Of a stretch of 64,000 nucleotides of DNA, positions 11,113 through 21,271 are shown piece after piece (position 1 is the stretch's first letter; each line of letters starts with the position of its first letter). Below the pieces are notes generated by a model, which ran no database searches, was not told the origin of the DNA, and saw only the letters and a program-made list of their open reading frames with translations. The DNA is from Oreohelix idahoensis (lineage: Eukaryota > Mollusca > Gastropoda > Stylommatophora > Oreohelicidae). The position numbers were made by a program, and so were the translations under genes. Location of the stretch: assembly GCA_024509875.1 (NCBI GenBank), contig JAMPIV010004259.1, positions 124,001 through 188,000 of the forward strand, read 5' to 3'.

Positions 11113-11384
11113 GGACAACTGCTCTGCACACCCTCCTGCGGAATATTTTGTCAAAAATAATGTTTTTGGAATGTACTTACCTCCAAATGTAACATCGTTA
11201 ATACAGCCTTGCGACCAAGGGATTTTACGATCTATGAAGAGCCGTTACAAACATGCTTTTTTGAATTGTGTGCTGCATGCCGTGAACAATGGTGTAGAAG
11301 TAGAAACATTTCTCAAGGAGTTCACTATTAAAGACGCAATCTATACAATTGCAAGTGCATGGAGTAGTGTTGACAATGTAACAC
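11113..11384 (+). pseudogene. Tigger piece 4: second and third catalytic Asp
   Basis: The frame runs DNCSAHPPAEYFVKNN, MYLPPNVTSLIQPCDQG, then ILRSMKSRYKHAFLN and KEFTIKDAIYTIASAW, giving the remaining two aspartates of the triad. It is cut at the LTR retrotransposon target AACAC (11380-11384) and continues at 20190. Confidence 0.88.
11380..11384 (+). repeat. 5-bp target-site duplication AACAC, left copy
   Basis: AACAC at 11380-11384 and 20185-20189 directly flank TG...CA LTR ends. Confidence 0.92.
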
Positions 11385-13635
11385 TGTCACGTAGGGTTTA
11401 TAGTCATTTAATTTCCTACATCTTCTTCCTATTCTTTCACATAAATTCTCTCTTTTATTATCTCTGTAATTTTTTTTCCGGTGTATTTTTCATCCATTCG
11501 TTTTGCGTATATTATTTTCATACAATTCGCAAACTTTACCTGTTTTCCTTTCTCTTAAACTGAGAATCGCGCTAGGACGATATTACGTAGATGTCAGGGC
11601 TGCAGGGCGTCAGAAGGCGTGATAAGTCGGTTCGCTGAACACAGGACGTAGCAAATCGTCTACATTCTCAACGAGCGCGCGAGCTTCTTCTCGGCATAGT
11701 CCCGGTGAGGTGTGATACTTTACATCTGCACCGGTCAGTATCCAGACATTTGTCTCGAAAATCCCAAACTGACACGGCGCTCACCGTGGGCCATGGTCAG
11801 CTGTAGTGTGAAAACTGCCCTGAAATGGAGTCAGGCTGTCTGGGATTTGAAACTGACACGCGTACATCGTGGTCAGTAGGTGACAGTTACGACACGCGTT
11901 AAGCGGACGTAAATGTTGGGAGTAGGGGAGATAATTTCGCGTGGCGAAATAGTTTGGGCCCTTTGTCTGATTTTAAGATATTGGCCAAGTTTGAAACTTT
12001 AATTTCATTCTCGCTCATAGACTCCACAGTAGATAGGTCGCTCGAAAACAGAATAGCTGTTAGAGAAGATCTCAGTTTGTTTCGGCAATTTGTCGAACTT
12101 CTAGACTTCCAGAAATATTTTCAGCATTTTTATTCTTAAGTTGTGCGACTACCTGTAATTCTGTGGTTGAGGTAATTAATATGATAGATATATAGATTTT
12201 GTGAGTGTTAAAGTGTTAAATCGCTTAATTCATTTTAATCTATTTCTTTAGCGCAGAAGAGAAATAAAGTGGTAGGCTATTATATTTTCTAGGGAAGCAT
12301 TCAGTGGAAAGCAGACTAAAAATTTAATTTCTAGCTTATAACGGCAATTGTAGCTATTTATGAATTTAATTTAACTGCTAATACTCAGTCGAGTGTATTT
12401 TTCTAAACTAACGTATAAACTCTAGAATCCAGCCTCATGAATGGTGACGGAATACGCACGTGTTCTTCTTCTAGAAACTCTATATAATTTGCTGCCTGGT
12501 GGCGTGAATATTAACAATCATTTCCCGACTAGATTATATCTTGTGGACAAATCTGTGGTGTGACTAAAGTGAATCCTATACTGAGGGAAGGCACCGACCT
12601 GACATTCATCATTTTTTAGAAACCTACGCTATTGACACTGTGCTCTGCTAACTCCCGCGCCTGGAATAATTGTTAGGTGACTTAATCAGACATTTGAACA
12701 AATTTGCACACCCAAGTAGTCGTTCCCGGAGACTCCAAGTTAAATACGTCTTTTGGAACTGGGGACTTCTTGGCAGAAGACTGCATTTTTTTGAGTCTGT
12801 GTGAAAATCTAAAATCAATGTGTTCCAAGAGGCAGCAAGCAAAGTCGTGAGTACTAGTATGAGAAGCCATGGCGGAATGAATGAGTGTACGCTGGTTTGA
12901 GTGATATTTTTCACTATTTTTTCTTTGACACCCTGTTGCTGTCCTAATTTTTTTTCAATCTGCATAATTTGTTGCTAAGGCTAGAGTTCTGGTGTTTTTG
13001 TCTTAGGTTAAATCAGAGTTTTTTCAAACTCTGTGCATATAATTACGAGATAAAACAAAGAAAACTCTTAGACTCAAACCCTATGTATCTGTGACTCGGG
13101 CGCAATCATCTGTTCTCTTAACGGGGCCGGGCTAAACCTAGAGTTAACACTATAACGGGGCTATCATCCTTGCAACATTTCCTTGATTTTTTATGACTAT
13201 GTGTATATGTATTTTCCTTGATGTACTTTCTTTGATGTTGTGAGCCGATTTTTCCTGATAATAAAATCGCTCTTGAACTTAATAATCGTGTTTGGTCAGC
13301 TCGTTCTAGATAATATATATATCATTGTTATAGTTTTCCCACGTCTGTGTGTTTACCTGTCGTCACGTGTATGTGCGTGCCTGTGAGTGATAGAAATATA
13401 CGTAATATGTATATTGGTGTAGTCTGTCTGACGCTGTAACAACTGTTGTAGAAGATAGGTGAGAGAGAGAAGAATTCTTTTCGCTTTCAGAGATAGCCAC
13501 TATATCAAATCTATCATCTCACGTGTGTGGAAATTCTATTACCTTTCACTAACTCTCACTGAGTCTATCACCTATTCAAACCTATTCAGAAGGGACCAAA
13601 CCTAGTCTTAATTCTCCTATCGGAAATCTACGACA
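11385..13635 (+). repeat. 5' LTR (2251 bp)
   Basis: It starts TGTCACGTAGGG and ends CTACGACA. A TATA-like CTATATAATTT is near 12480 and AATAAA is at about 13260. It lacks about 360 bp present in the 3' LTR (18666-19026) but has 17 bases near 13030 that the 3' copy lacks. A 61-codon open frame at 11954-12139 recurs in the 3' LTR and is not taken as a gene. Confidence 0.92.
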
Positions 13636-14382
13636 AATGAGGGCTCGTTTCCGGTCTTTGAACTTAGAATAGGAAGACGAGTACGACAAACGTGGACTCG
13701 TCTATCTGGATTTTGAACTTAAGATTCTGTATTCTGATATAGAGTAAGAGTGTGATGTCTTGTGAGTTGTTATATCTTTAAATAATTACCCCCTAGACTA
13801 GCGATCTGTTTACGGGCGTGCTGACCACACAAACTAATAAGTTTTTTTTTTCCACAGCATCTTTGAATAATATACATTTTGGTTACAGGTTGATTTGTCG
13901 GGATATATGTTAACTGCTGATTGTAATACTAAATGCTGGTAAAGTGGTGAGTGTATAACATTCACTGGGTACTGAGGCAGAACGGCGTTTGAACTAAGTT
14001 AAGGAGTGTGTTTCGGACTTTTTGTCCAGATTAATTCCCTCCCTTACCCGATCTGACTTCAGGGGCGAACTTATAGTGGATTAAAAAAATTAAGGGATTA
14101 TTTTTCTCTTTAATTTTTGCAATATTCTTTTGCTTTTCCACTGTAGCAACTTATTTTTCAGAAGTAATCTTAACTACCATTTAGTTGGCGTAGTCGTGTT
14201 TTGCATTAAGTGCTTTATTGCCGATAATAGCAGCGATAGTTAGATTTTGCTTTGGAGGAGGTATCCCAGGGTTAAGGATATCATCTTTTGATTTTTGGTA
14301 ATTTTTTTTCTCGTAAGTGGTAGGAACCAGTGTATCCTTTTTCCTATTTTCGTTCTCCACTAGTCTCAGTCACTGACATAAT
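13636..14382 (+). other. Untranslated leader of the RT-less LTR element
   Basis: About 750 bases lie between the 5' LTR and the first gag ATG. It holds the primer site and its degenerate duplicate. No long frame is seen. Confidence 0.6.
13638..13655 (+). promoter_or_regulatory. Candidate primer-binding site, tRNA-Pro-like
   Basis: Two bases after the LTR the sequence TGAGGGCTCGTTTCCGG resembles the retroelement tRNA-Pro site (TGGGGGCTCGT...). A second, diverged version (ACGACAAACGTGGACTCGTC) follows near 13684-13710, so the LTR-PBS junction appears imperfectly duplicated. Confidence 0.5.
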
Positions 14383-16428
14383 ATGGCCGAGAGGGCAAAG
14401 CTTAGACAACTTCTCAGGGACGAAGCGAGAGAGGAGGGACTGGAAGGAGAAGAAGCGAAAGCATTTGTCAGAGACGAACTTGAGAGATATGATGCGGAGA
14501 GGAAAGCAGCGGAAGCTAAGGAAAAAGCAGCCGCAGATTTACAGCAGAAGAAGATGGATGAGGAAATGGAAATCCGCAGGATGCAGCAGGAGGAACGTGA
14601 GAAGGAGAGACAGCATGAGGAAAAAGAGAAGGAGAGACAGCACGAGAAGGAGAGGGAGGAGAGACAGCAGGAGAAGGAGAGGGAACAGAGACAGCACGAG
14701 TTGGCGCTTAAAACTCTAGAGTTCCAAAGTCGTGGTGCTGCCTCTACCTCCAGCAATGGAGAGTCTTCTCCTCATTCTTCCTTAACTGACCCTGCTAACA
14801 CTCAATCTCTTCAACTAAATGCTATGTCTTTCACTCTTGAATCTTTTCCTTGTCCAAATGAGAAGATTGACACATGGTTAGAAAAATTTGAGAAAATTGC
14901 AACTCTGTACGGGTTAGAGAGGTCGCGTTGGAATATGAAACTTTCCCAGGCCCTAAAAGGTTCTGCTTATGATGTTTATTCTAAGCTGGAAAGTAGCCAA
15001 CAAGACGACTACGATGTGTTGAAGAAAGCGTTACTGGAGCGCTTTGAAATGAACGCTCGCAAGTTTTTGCAACTGTTTCGCAACAGCCGGAAAGAGAATT
15101 CTGAAACTTTTCACCAGTTCTCATCTCGTCTTAAGGGATATCTAACAAAGTGCCTTGAGCTTTCGCAGCTCCCCTCTACCTATGAAGGTCTTGAGGAACT
15201 TGTTCTAACTGAACAAATAAAGAACACTTTGTCTGCTGATACCCGGAGATTTCTCGCTGAGCAGGGGGCAGAAAAACTTGAAGACATTTTGGAAAAGTCT
15301 GAGCGTTATCACAATGCGCTGGCTGAACTACCGGCCACAAAGCGGAAACCGACAGAGGAGCATTTTCGAAAACATAACCTAGAGCAATCTTCTCAGGCTT
15401 CTAACCAAAACAACCACAGAGAAACTGGACCTCAAAACCCCCCTCCTGAAAAATCCAAGTTCTACAAGAACAAGTACCCCAACCACCCCAAACAGTCTGA
15501 TCAACCCGACCGCCCTACATGGCAGCGTAGCCAGAAAGGACAAGGTGGCAAAGGGAGAACCCCTGAGCACGGGACATATGATCAGACCGAGCACACCGAG
15601 CCGAAACGCATCGGATGCTTATTGACAGTCTCGCAAGGCGGAATTATTGACAGTGATTCCCAACCTGTTGGGGATAGACCCTCAACGCGAGGTACTGTTA
15701 CTTTGAACGGTTCTCAAACTTCTTGCTTATTTGACACGGGGCTTTCTTATGATTGCATTGTTGCCAGAAACCTTGTCAAACCCGGTCAAGAGACAGCAGA
15801 GACCGTCCAACTTTGTGGAGTTCGTAAGAGTGATGCACCTACAGCGCTTCCCATCGCATTGGTGGAGATACACTCTGACTTTGTCAGAGGTGTGATCAAA
15901 GCGGCTGTTATGGATGATCCCATCTACCCAGTCATACTTGGCGGGAGATACGTGTGTATTGGGAAACCGGAAGAGCCGATTGTGGCAGCAGTAACTACAA
16001 GAGGGCAAACCAAGAAGGAACGGGAGCCTGCGCCAAATTTGTTACCTATGGAACTTAAAGAAGCGCAATACAAGGACCCTACTTTGGCACCCTGCTTTAG
16101 GAAACTGCCCATGGCTAAGGAACCCAAACAGCACGGGGACATTTTTTCTGAGGATGGCGTACTTTATCGGAGAACGGGCAAGCCTGACCAAGGTTACAAC
16201 CAGCTCCTAGTACCGAAACAGTACAGAAGCCAAATCCTAGAAATGGGGCACTCTCTTCCCTTTAGCGGACATATGGGACAGAACGCCACAAACCAACGTA
16301 TAACCACTCATTATTGGTGGCCAGGAGTAAATACTGATATCATCAGATATGTCAAATCCTGTGCCCAGTGCCAACGTGTGCCACCCAAGCAACGGGCACC
16401 CCCAGTTCTTTGGGTGAAATGCCAATAG
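14383..16428 (+). CDS. Gag-protease with integrase zinc-binding domain (681 codons)
   Basis: The N-terminal 110 residues are a highly charged coiled coil (E/K/R/Q repeats). A capsid-like region follows at about 145-315 (TWLEKFEKIATLYGLE; FHQFSSRLKGYLTKCLELSQ). A proline/lysine-rich stretch has no CCHC knuckle. An aspartic protease active site, LFDTG, has its catalytic Asp at 451. The integrase H2C2 finger uses His623, His630, Cys660 and Cys663. The frame ends at a TAG just after the finger. The integrase core lies in the -1 frame; the switch point is a run of five C at 16399-16403, which could be a one-base loss or a frameshift site. It assembles particles and processes them; without RT it needs help. 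Confidence 0.85.
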   Translation: MAERAKLRQLLRDEAREEGLEGEEAKAFVRDELERYDAERKAAEAKEKAAADLQQKKMDEEMEIRRMQQEEREKERQHEEKEKERQHEKEREERQQEKEREQRQHELALKTLEFQSRGAASTSSNGESSPHSSLTDPANTQSLQLNAMSFTLESFPCPNEKIDTWLEKFEKIATLYGLERSRWNMKLSQALKGSAYDVYSKLESSQQDDYDVLKKALLERFEMNARKFLQLFRNSRKENSETFHQFSSRLKGYLTKCLELSQLPSTYEGLEELVLTEQIKNTLSADTRRFLAEQGAEKLEDILEKSERYHNALAELPATKRKPTEEHFRKHNLEQSSQASNQNNHRETGPQNPPPEKSKFYKNKYPNHPKQSDQPDRPTWQRSQKGQGGKGRTPEHGTYDQTEHTEPKRIGCLLTVSQGGIIDSDSQPVGDRPSTRGTVTLNGSQTSCLFDTGLSYDCIVARNLVKPGQETAETVQLCGVRKSDAPTALPIALVEIHSDFVRGVIKAAVMDDPIYPVILGGRYVCIGKPEEPIVAAVTTRGQTKKEREPAPNLLPMELKEAQYKDPTLAPCFRKLPMAKEPKQHGDIFSEDGVLYRRTGKPDQGYNQLLVPKQYRSQILEMGHSLPFSGHMGQNATNQRITTHYWWPGVNTDIIRYVKSCAQCQRVPPKQRAPPVLWVKCQ

Positions 16429-17456
16429 TGGGTACACCATTCGAACGGGTTGTGATCGACATTTTAGGGCCTTTCGAAAGGACTAAAAGAAGGAACAGGT
16501 TCATCCTGACCTTAGTCGATACATGCACTTTATGGGCAGAAGCTATCCCGCTAACATGCGCAGATGCCAAGCATGTCGCAGAAGCCCTCGTGCAGATTTT
16601 CACTCGGTTGGGATTCCCTCAGCAAGTGTTGACGGATAATGGATCTCCATACCGAAACCTGTTGATGGATGAGATCGTTAAGATCTTGAGGACCCAACAC
16701 ATCCACACTAAGCCATATACTCCGGCGGGAAATGGGCTCGTGGAACGTGCTAATGGAAACCTCACCATGATGCTAAGTAAGCTGGCACAAGTGAAACCTG
16801 AAGATTGGGATCTCTGTATTCCTGCAGCATTATTTGGCTACAGAGAATCTCCTCATACTTCCACAGGATTTCCGCCAGCTACACTCTTATTTGGCAGACC
16901 CATTAAGGGCCCGCTTGAAGCCTTACTTCAGTCTCTGACAGACGAGAAGGCTGATGAGACAGTTGTCTCAGCCAGTAAATATGTGTCGGTTTTAAAGGAA
17001 AGGTTGAAACTAGGGTGGGACCTAGCAACGACTAACTTTAAGCGAGCTCGCACAAAGCACGCTAACCGATACAGGAAAGTCGCGGAAGAGAGAGAACTGG
17101 AAGCAGGAGAGAAAGTTTTGGTGTTACTCCCTACTGAGAACAACCAACTGAAGATCGGATGGCAAGGGCCGTTTACCGTCCTGAAAAAGATTTCTAAGGC
17201 TAACTACCAGATCTCTATTGAAGGAAAGGAGAAGGTTTTCCATTTAAATCTCTTAAAGAGATACTTGGAAAAACCAGTGCCAACCTCCGACCATCTCCTG
17301 ACGATCGCCAAAACTGACGAAGATGATGATAGTGGCAGGGATATTCCACCGCTATCACAGGAAATCTTTCAAAAATGTCAGAAGCGGCGACGCTCTTTCA
17401 AGCGCGCATATGAGACATTCCAGGGGAAGGAAACTTTGAGGAGTGGACTTGAGTAG
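16368..17456 (+). CDS. Integrase catalytic core and C-terminal domain
   Basis: The retroviral-type integrase core has Asp31 (VVIDILGPF), Asp90 (LTDNGSPY) and Glu126 (NGLVERANG) in local numbering, giving the D35E spacing. A conserved PAALFGYRESPHTSTGF block follows, then a C-terminal small beta-domain (GEKVLVLLPTENNQLKIGW; KVFHLNLLKRYLE). No RT follows. The first 20 or so codons overlap the upstream frame out of phase, so this is probably expressed as a fusion rather than from its own ATG. The core looks intact. Confidence 0.85.
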   Translation: MPTCATQATGTPSSLGEMPIVGTPFERVVIDILGPFERTKRRNRFILTLVDTCTLWAEAIPLTCADAKHVAEALVQIFTRLGFPQQVLTDNGSPYRNLLMDEIVKILRTQHIHTKPYTPAGNGLVERANGNLTMMLSKLAQVKPEDWDLCIPAALFGYRESPHTSTGFPPATLLFGRPIKGPLEALLQSLTDEKADETVVSASKYVSVLKERLKLGWDLATTNFKRARTKHANRYRKVAEERELEAGEKVLVLLPTENNQLKIGWQGPFTVLKKISKANYQISIEGKEKVFHLNLLKRYLEKPVPTSDHLLTIAKTDEDDDSGRDIPPLSQEIFQKCQKRRRSFKRAYETFQGKETLRSGLE

Positions 17457-17565
17457 GAATTGGACAGAGATGGAGGGGGAAGAGGAGAGGGAAGAAGACA
17501 GACACCCCGAAGCTACGGTTATAGGAAATTAAACTCCATAACGTAGACATGGAGTGCTTCCATAT

Positions 17566-17583
17566 CTTAAAGGGGGGAGGCTC
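17566..17583 (+). promoter_or_regulatory. Polypurine tract of the RT-less element
   Basis: TAAAGGGGGGAGGCTC immediately precedes the 3' LTR start TGTCACG at 17584, the place where plus-strand priming occurs. Confidence 0.75.
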
Positions 17584-20184
17584 TGTCACGTAGGGTTTAT
17601 AGTCATTTAATTTCCTACATCTTCTTCCTATTCTTTCACATAAATTCTCTCTTTTATTATCTCTGTATTTTTTTTCCTGTGTATTTTTCATCCATTCGTT
17701 TTGCGTATATTATTTTCATATAATTCGCAAACTTTACCTGTTTTCCTTTCTCTTAAACTGAGAATCGCGCTAGGACGATATTACGTAGATGTCAGGGCTG
17801 CAGGGCGTCAGAAGGCGTGATAAGTCGGTTCGCTGAACACAGGACGTAGCAAATCGTCTACATTCTCAACGAGCGCGCGAGCTTCTTCTCGGCATAGTCC
17901 CGGTGAGGTGTGATACTTTACATCTGCACCGGTCAGTATCCAGACATTTGTCTCGAAAATCCCAAACTGACACGGCGCTCACCGTGGGCCATGGTCAGCT
18001 GTAGTGTGAAAACTGCCCTGAAATGGAGTCAGGCTGTCTGGGATTTGAAACTGACACGCGTACATCGTGGTCAGTAGGTGACAGTTACGACACGCGTTAA
18101 GCGGACGTAAATGTTGGGAGTAGGGGAGATAATTTCGCGTGGCGAAATAGTTTGGGCCCTTTGTCTGATTTTAAGATATTGGCCAAGTTTGAAACTTTAA
18201 TTTCATTCTCGCTCATAGACTCCACAGTAGATAGGTCGCTCGAAAACAGAATAGCTGTTAGAGAAGATCTCAGTTTGTTTCGGCAATTTGTCGAACTTCT
18301 AGACTTCCAGAAATATTTTCAGCATTTTTATTCTTAAGTTGTGCGACTACCTGTAATTCTGTGGTTGAGGTAATTAATATGATAGATATATAGATTTTGT
18401 GAGTGTTAAAGTGTTAAATCGCTTAATTCATTTTAATCTATTTCTTTAGCGCAGAAGAGAAATAAAGTGGTAGGCTATTATATTTTCTAGGGAAGCATTC
18501 AGTGGAAAGCAGACTAAAAATTTAATTTCTAGCTTATAACGGCAATTGTAGCTATTTATGAATTTAATTTAACTGCTAATACTCAGTCGAGTGTATTTTT
18601 CTAAACTAACGTATATAAACTCTAGAATCCAGCCTCATGAATGGTGACGGAATACGCACGTGTTCTTAATTTATGAGGATTGCTGATTTTTAAATATAAC
18701 TTACGTCACGGGAAGTTTAAATGATAAGCAAAGCTCTCTGCTTGCAAGTTTAAATGTAAGTTTTAACCAGTACAGATTCTGTTTATTATATTATATGTGT
18801 TATTTTTCCTCCACACAGTGAAAGTTTTGGGGTGACCCTAACTTTACCAGCACCTAGTAGTAGTTTCCATACTTGTGAAGAAATAGACAGTCCTTATTTT
18901 GAACCACGTGGGTTTTCTCAAGTAACACTGATCTGACGGGGCAAGTTAGACAGAAATACTAATATCCCTATAACGGGTTTTCAAAGACTGTAATGATAAA
19001 TACTGGACCTTGGAGCCAGCACTTAATTTCTTCTAGAAACTCTATATAATTTGCTGCCTGGTGGCGTGAATATTAACAATCATTTCCCGACTAGATTATA
19101 TCTTTGTGGACAAATCTGTGGTGTGACTAAAGTGAATCCTATACTGAGGGAAGGCACCGACCTGACATTCATCATTTTTTAGAAACCTACGCTATTGACA
19201 CTGTGCTCTGCTAACTCCCGCGCCTGGAATAATTGTTAGGTGACTTAATCAGACATTTGAACAAATTTGCACACCCAAGTAGTCGTTCCCGGAGACTCCA
19301 AGTTAAATACGTCTTTTGGAACTGGGGACTTCTTGGCAGAAGACTGCATTTTTTTTGAGTCTGTGTGAAAATCTAAAATCAATGTGTTCCAAGAGGCAGC
19401 AAGCAAAGTCGTGAGTACTAGTATGAGAAGCCATGGCGGAATGAATGAGTGTACGCTGGTTTGAGTGATATTTTTCACTATTTTTTCTTTGACACCCTGT
19501 TGCTGTCCTAATTTTTTTTCAATCTGCATAATTTGTTGCTAAGGCTAGAGTTCTGGTGTTTTTGTCTTAGGTTAAATCAGAGTTTTTTCAAACGAGATAA
19601 AACAAAGAAAACTCTTAGACTCAAACCCTATGTATCTGTGACTCGGGCGCAATCATCTGTTCTCTTAACGGGGCCGGGCTAAACCTAGAGTTAACACTAT
19701 AACGGGGCTATCATCCTTGCAACATTTCCTTGATTTTTTATGACTATGTGTATATGTATTTTCCTTGATGTACTTTCTTTGATGTTGTGAGCCGATTTTT
19801 CCTGATAATAAAATCGCTCTTGAACTTAATAATCGTGTTTGGTCAGCTCGTTCTAGATAATATATATATATCATTGTTATAGTTTTCCCACGTCTGTGTG
19901 TTTACCTGTCGTCACGTGTATGTGCGTGCCTGTGAGTGATAGAAATATACGTAATATGTATATTGGTGTAGTCTGTCTGACGCTGTAACAACTGTTGTAG
20001 AAGATAGGTGAGAGAGAGAAGAATTCTTTTCGCTTTCAGAGACAGCCACTATATCAAATCTATCATCTCACGTGTGTGGAAATTCTATTACCTTTCACTA
20101 ACTCTCACTGAGTCTATCACCTATTCAAACCTATTCAGAAGGGACCAAACCTAGTCTTAATTCTCCTATCGGAAATCTACGACA
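17584..20184 (+). repeat. 3' LTR (2601 bp)
   Basis: It matches the 5' LTR almost base for base apart from a few substitutions. It carries an extra segment at about 18666-19026 (from AATTTATGAGGATTGC to AGCACTTAATTT) and lacks 17 bases near 19593. The TSD AACAC follows at 20185. Confidence 0.92.
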
Positions 20185-20189
20185 AACAC

Positions 20190-20715
20190 TAACAAAAGCT
20201 TGGCACAGGCTGTGGCCGGCAACGATATTTGACGACGATGAATTGGAAGATGATGAGTTTGTAGGATTTCGTATCAGTAAAGAGAAGAACATGATATCAG
20301 ACCTCCTAACCTTCGCTAGATGCTTAACATCGGAAAATTGTAACAAGTTAGAGGAGGCTGACATAGAGGAAGTGCTAAACATTGATAATGATGCACCTGT
20401 TGTGCATTCTTTGAGTGATGGGGAAATTGCCCAAATGGTTCTACAAGACAAGCATGATGACAGCAGTGATGATGATGACATTGTGGATGCCGGTGAAAAC
20501 ATCCCCATAGACGAAATGGTTAAGGTCTTGAACGACGTGCATTCATAAGTGAGCAAGAAGTTATGGCAGTTTATGGAATTAAAGAGAGACTGCTTAGACA
20601 AAAACCATTGTTAATGAGACAGATGACACTTGACGAAATCTACAGAAAGGCCATCTGTCATAATGCCTATTCATCAGTTGAAAATCCTATTCCTGGTCCA
20701 TCAACAGATGTCTGA
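20190..20715 (+). pseudogene. Tigger piece 5: acidic C-terminal tail
   Basis: After the LTR element the gene resumes TKAWHRLWPATIFDDDE, then VGFRISKEKNMISDLLTFAR, EEADIEEVLNIDNDAPVVHS and, after a frame change near 20540, VMAVYGIKERLLRQKPLLM, ending PGPSTDV-stop at 20713-20715. This matches the acidic tail of Tigger transposases. Confidence 0.85.
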
Positions 20716-21271
20716 CTCCAAACTGATGATGACGATTAGAGCTTGAATGTAGGCTACATGTGCGGGTATTTAATGCTTATTTTTAAAGTTAAAAAAAAAA
20801 TATGTTTCTGATAAAAAAATGCGTTTTTGGCGAAATCCGAAAACGGATGTCCCCGAGCATTTAGGATTCTGGGTTACGTACCAGTACTAAGTAAGCAGGT
20901 GAAAATGCAAAACCAGAAAGAAAAAAATATCAACGCAAACAGAAAGGCAAAATAAAATAAAAAGGCGAAAATGAAATAACAAATTTTAAAATTTAGTTTG
21001 TTTATAATTGTCTCTGCGTGTTGCACCTCAGATAGTGTGACAGTCTACCAAACATGCTAAAGAGAAATCACTCCAAGTGAATATTCTGAGTGGAACGATT
21101 GGCAACGGAGATTATCTACTTCACTATGCCAGGTAAAGCTTTTATGAGGTGGGGTGACTACAGGTAAGGAATATTTTACACATTCAGAGTGAGAAATGTG
21201 ACATGTTTTCTAAGCGTGTGTACCGTGTTGACTGGAGGGGAAACAACTCTCATTGCAATTATCGAAACAAC
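20716..21271. other. Spacer between Tigger remnant and the host gene
   Basis: It contains the probable Tigger 3' untranslated end and A-rich runs. The last 200 bases may be the promoter/5' leader of the C1orf52-like gene; I see no clear TATA box. Confidence 0.4.

Larger units (their letters stand above)
11385..20184 (+). mobile_element. Ty3/gypsy LTR retrotransposon encoding gag-PR-IN but no RT
   Basis: The element is 8.8 kb with LTRs at 11385-13635 and 17584-20184. It has a tRNA-Pro-like primer site, a gag-protease-integrase frame in two overlapping segments (14383-16428, 16368-17456) and a polypurine run (AAAGGGGGGAGG) just before the 3' LTR. Between integrase and 3' LTR there are only about 130 bases, so RT and RNase H are absent. 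The intact element at 45883 shows that related elements place RT after integrase, so the simplest reading is that the RT-RH end was deleted. The nearly identical LTRs show it still moved recently, presumably with RT supplied by another element. Confidence 0.9.
5435..20715 (+). pseudogene. pogo/Tigger-type DDE transposase gene, split into five pieces
   Basis: This is one ancestral gene whose pieces lie in order on the plus strand: 5435-5589, 7269-7315, 10198-10680, 11113-11384 and 20190-20715. Domains in order are a CENP-B/pogo N-terminal helix-turn-helix, a second DNA-binding helix region (YSLGWLQKFKKRHGIK), a DDE core with aspartates in YNADETSLYWRY, DNCSAHPP and QPCDQGILRSMK, and an acidic C-terminal tail. 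All three acidic residues survive, but about 80-90 residues between the first and second are missing at the LINE insertion, a tryptophan codon reads TGA near 10290, and there are frameshifts in the tail. It is a fossil transposase, not a host CENP-B gene. Confidence 0.85.

Noticed and set aside
16352..16603. Minus-strand frames overlapping the gag-pol genes (also 15379-16142, 48422-48962, 49456-49989)
   Set aside because: They are antisense shadows of well-supported coding regions with no motifs of their own.
11954..18337. Identical 61-codon frames at 11954-12139 and 18152-18337, and identical 62-codon frames at 46030-46218 and 54236-54424, as conserved small genes
   Set aside because: Each pair lies at the same offset in the two LTRs of one element, so identity reflects LTR duplication, not selection on a protein.
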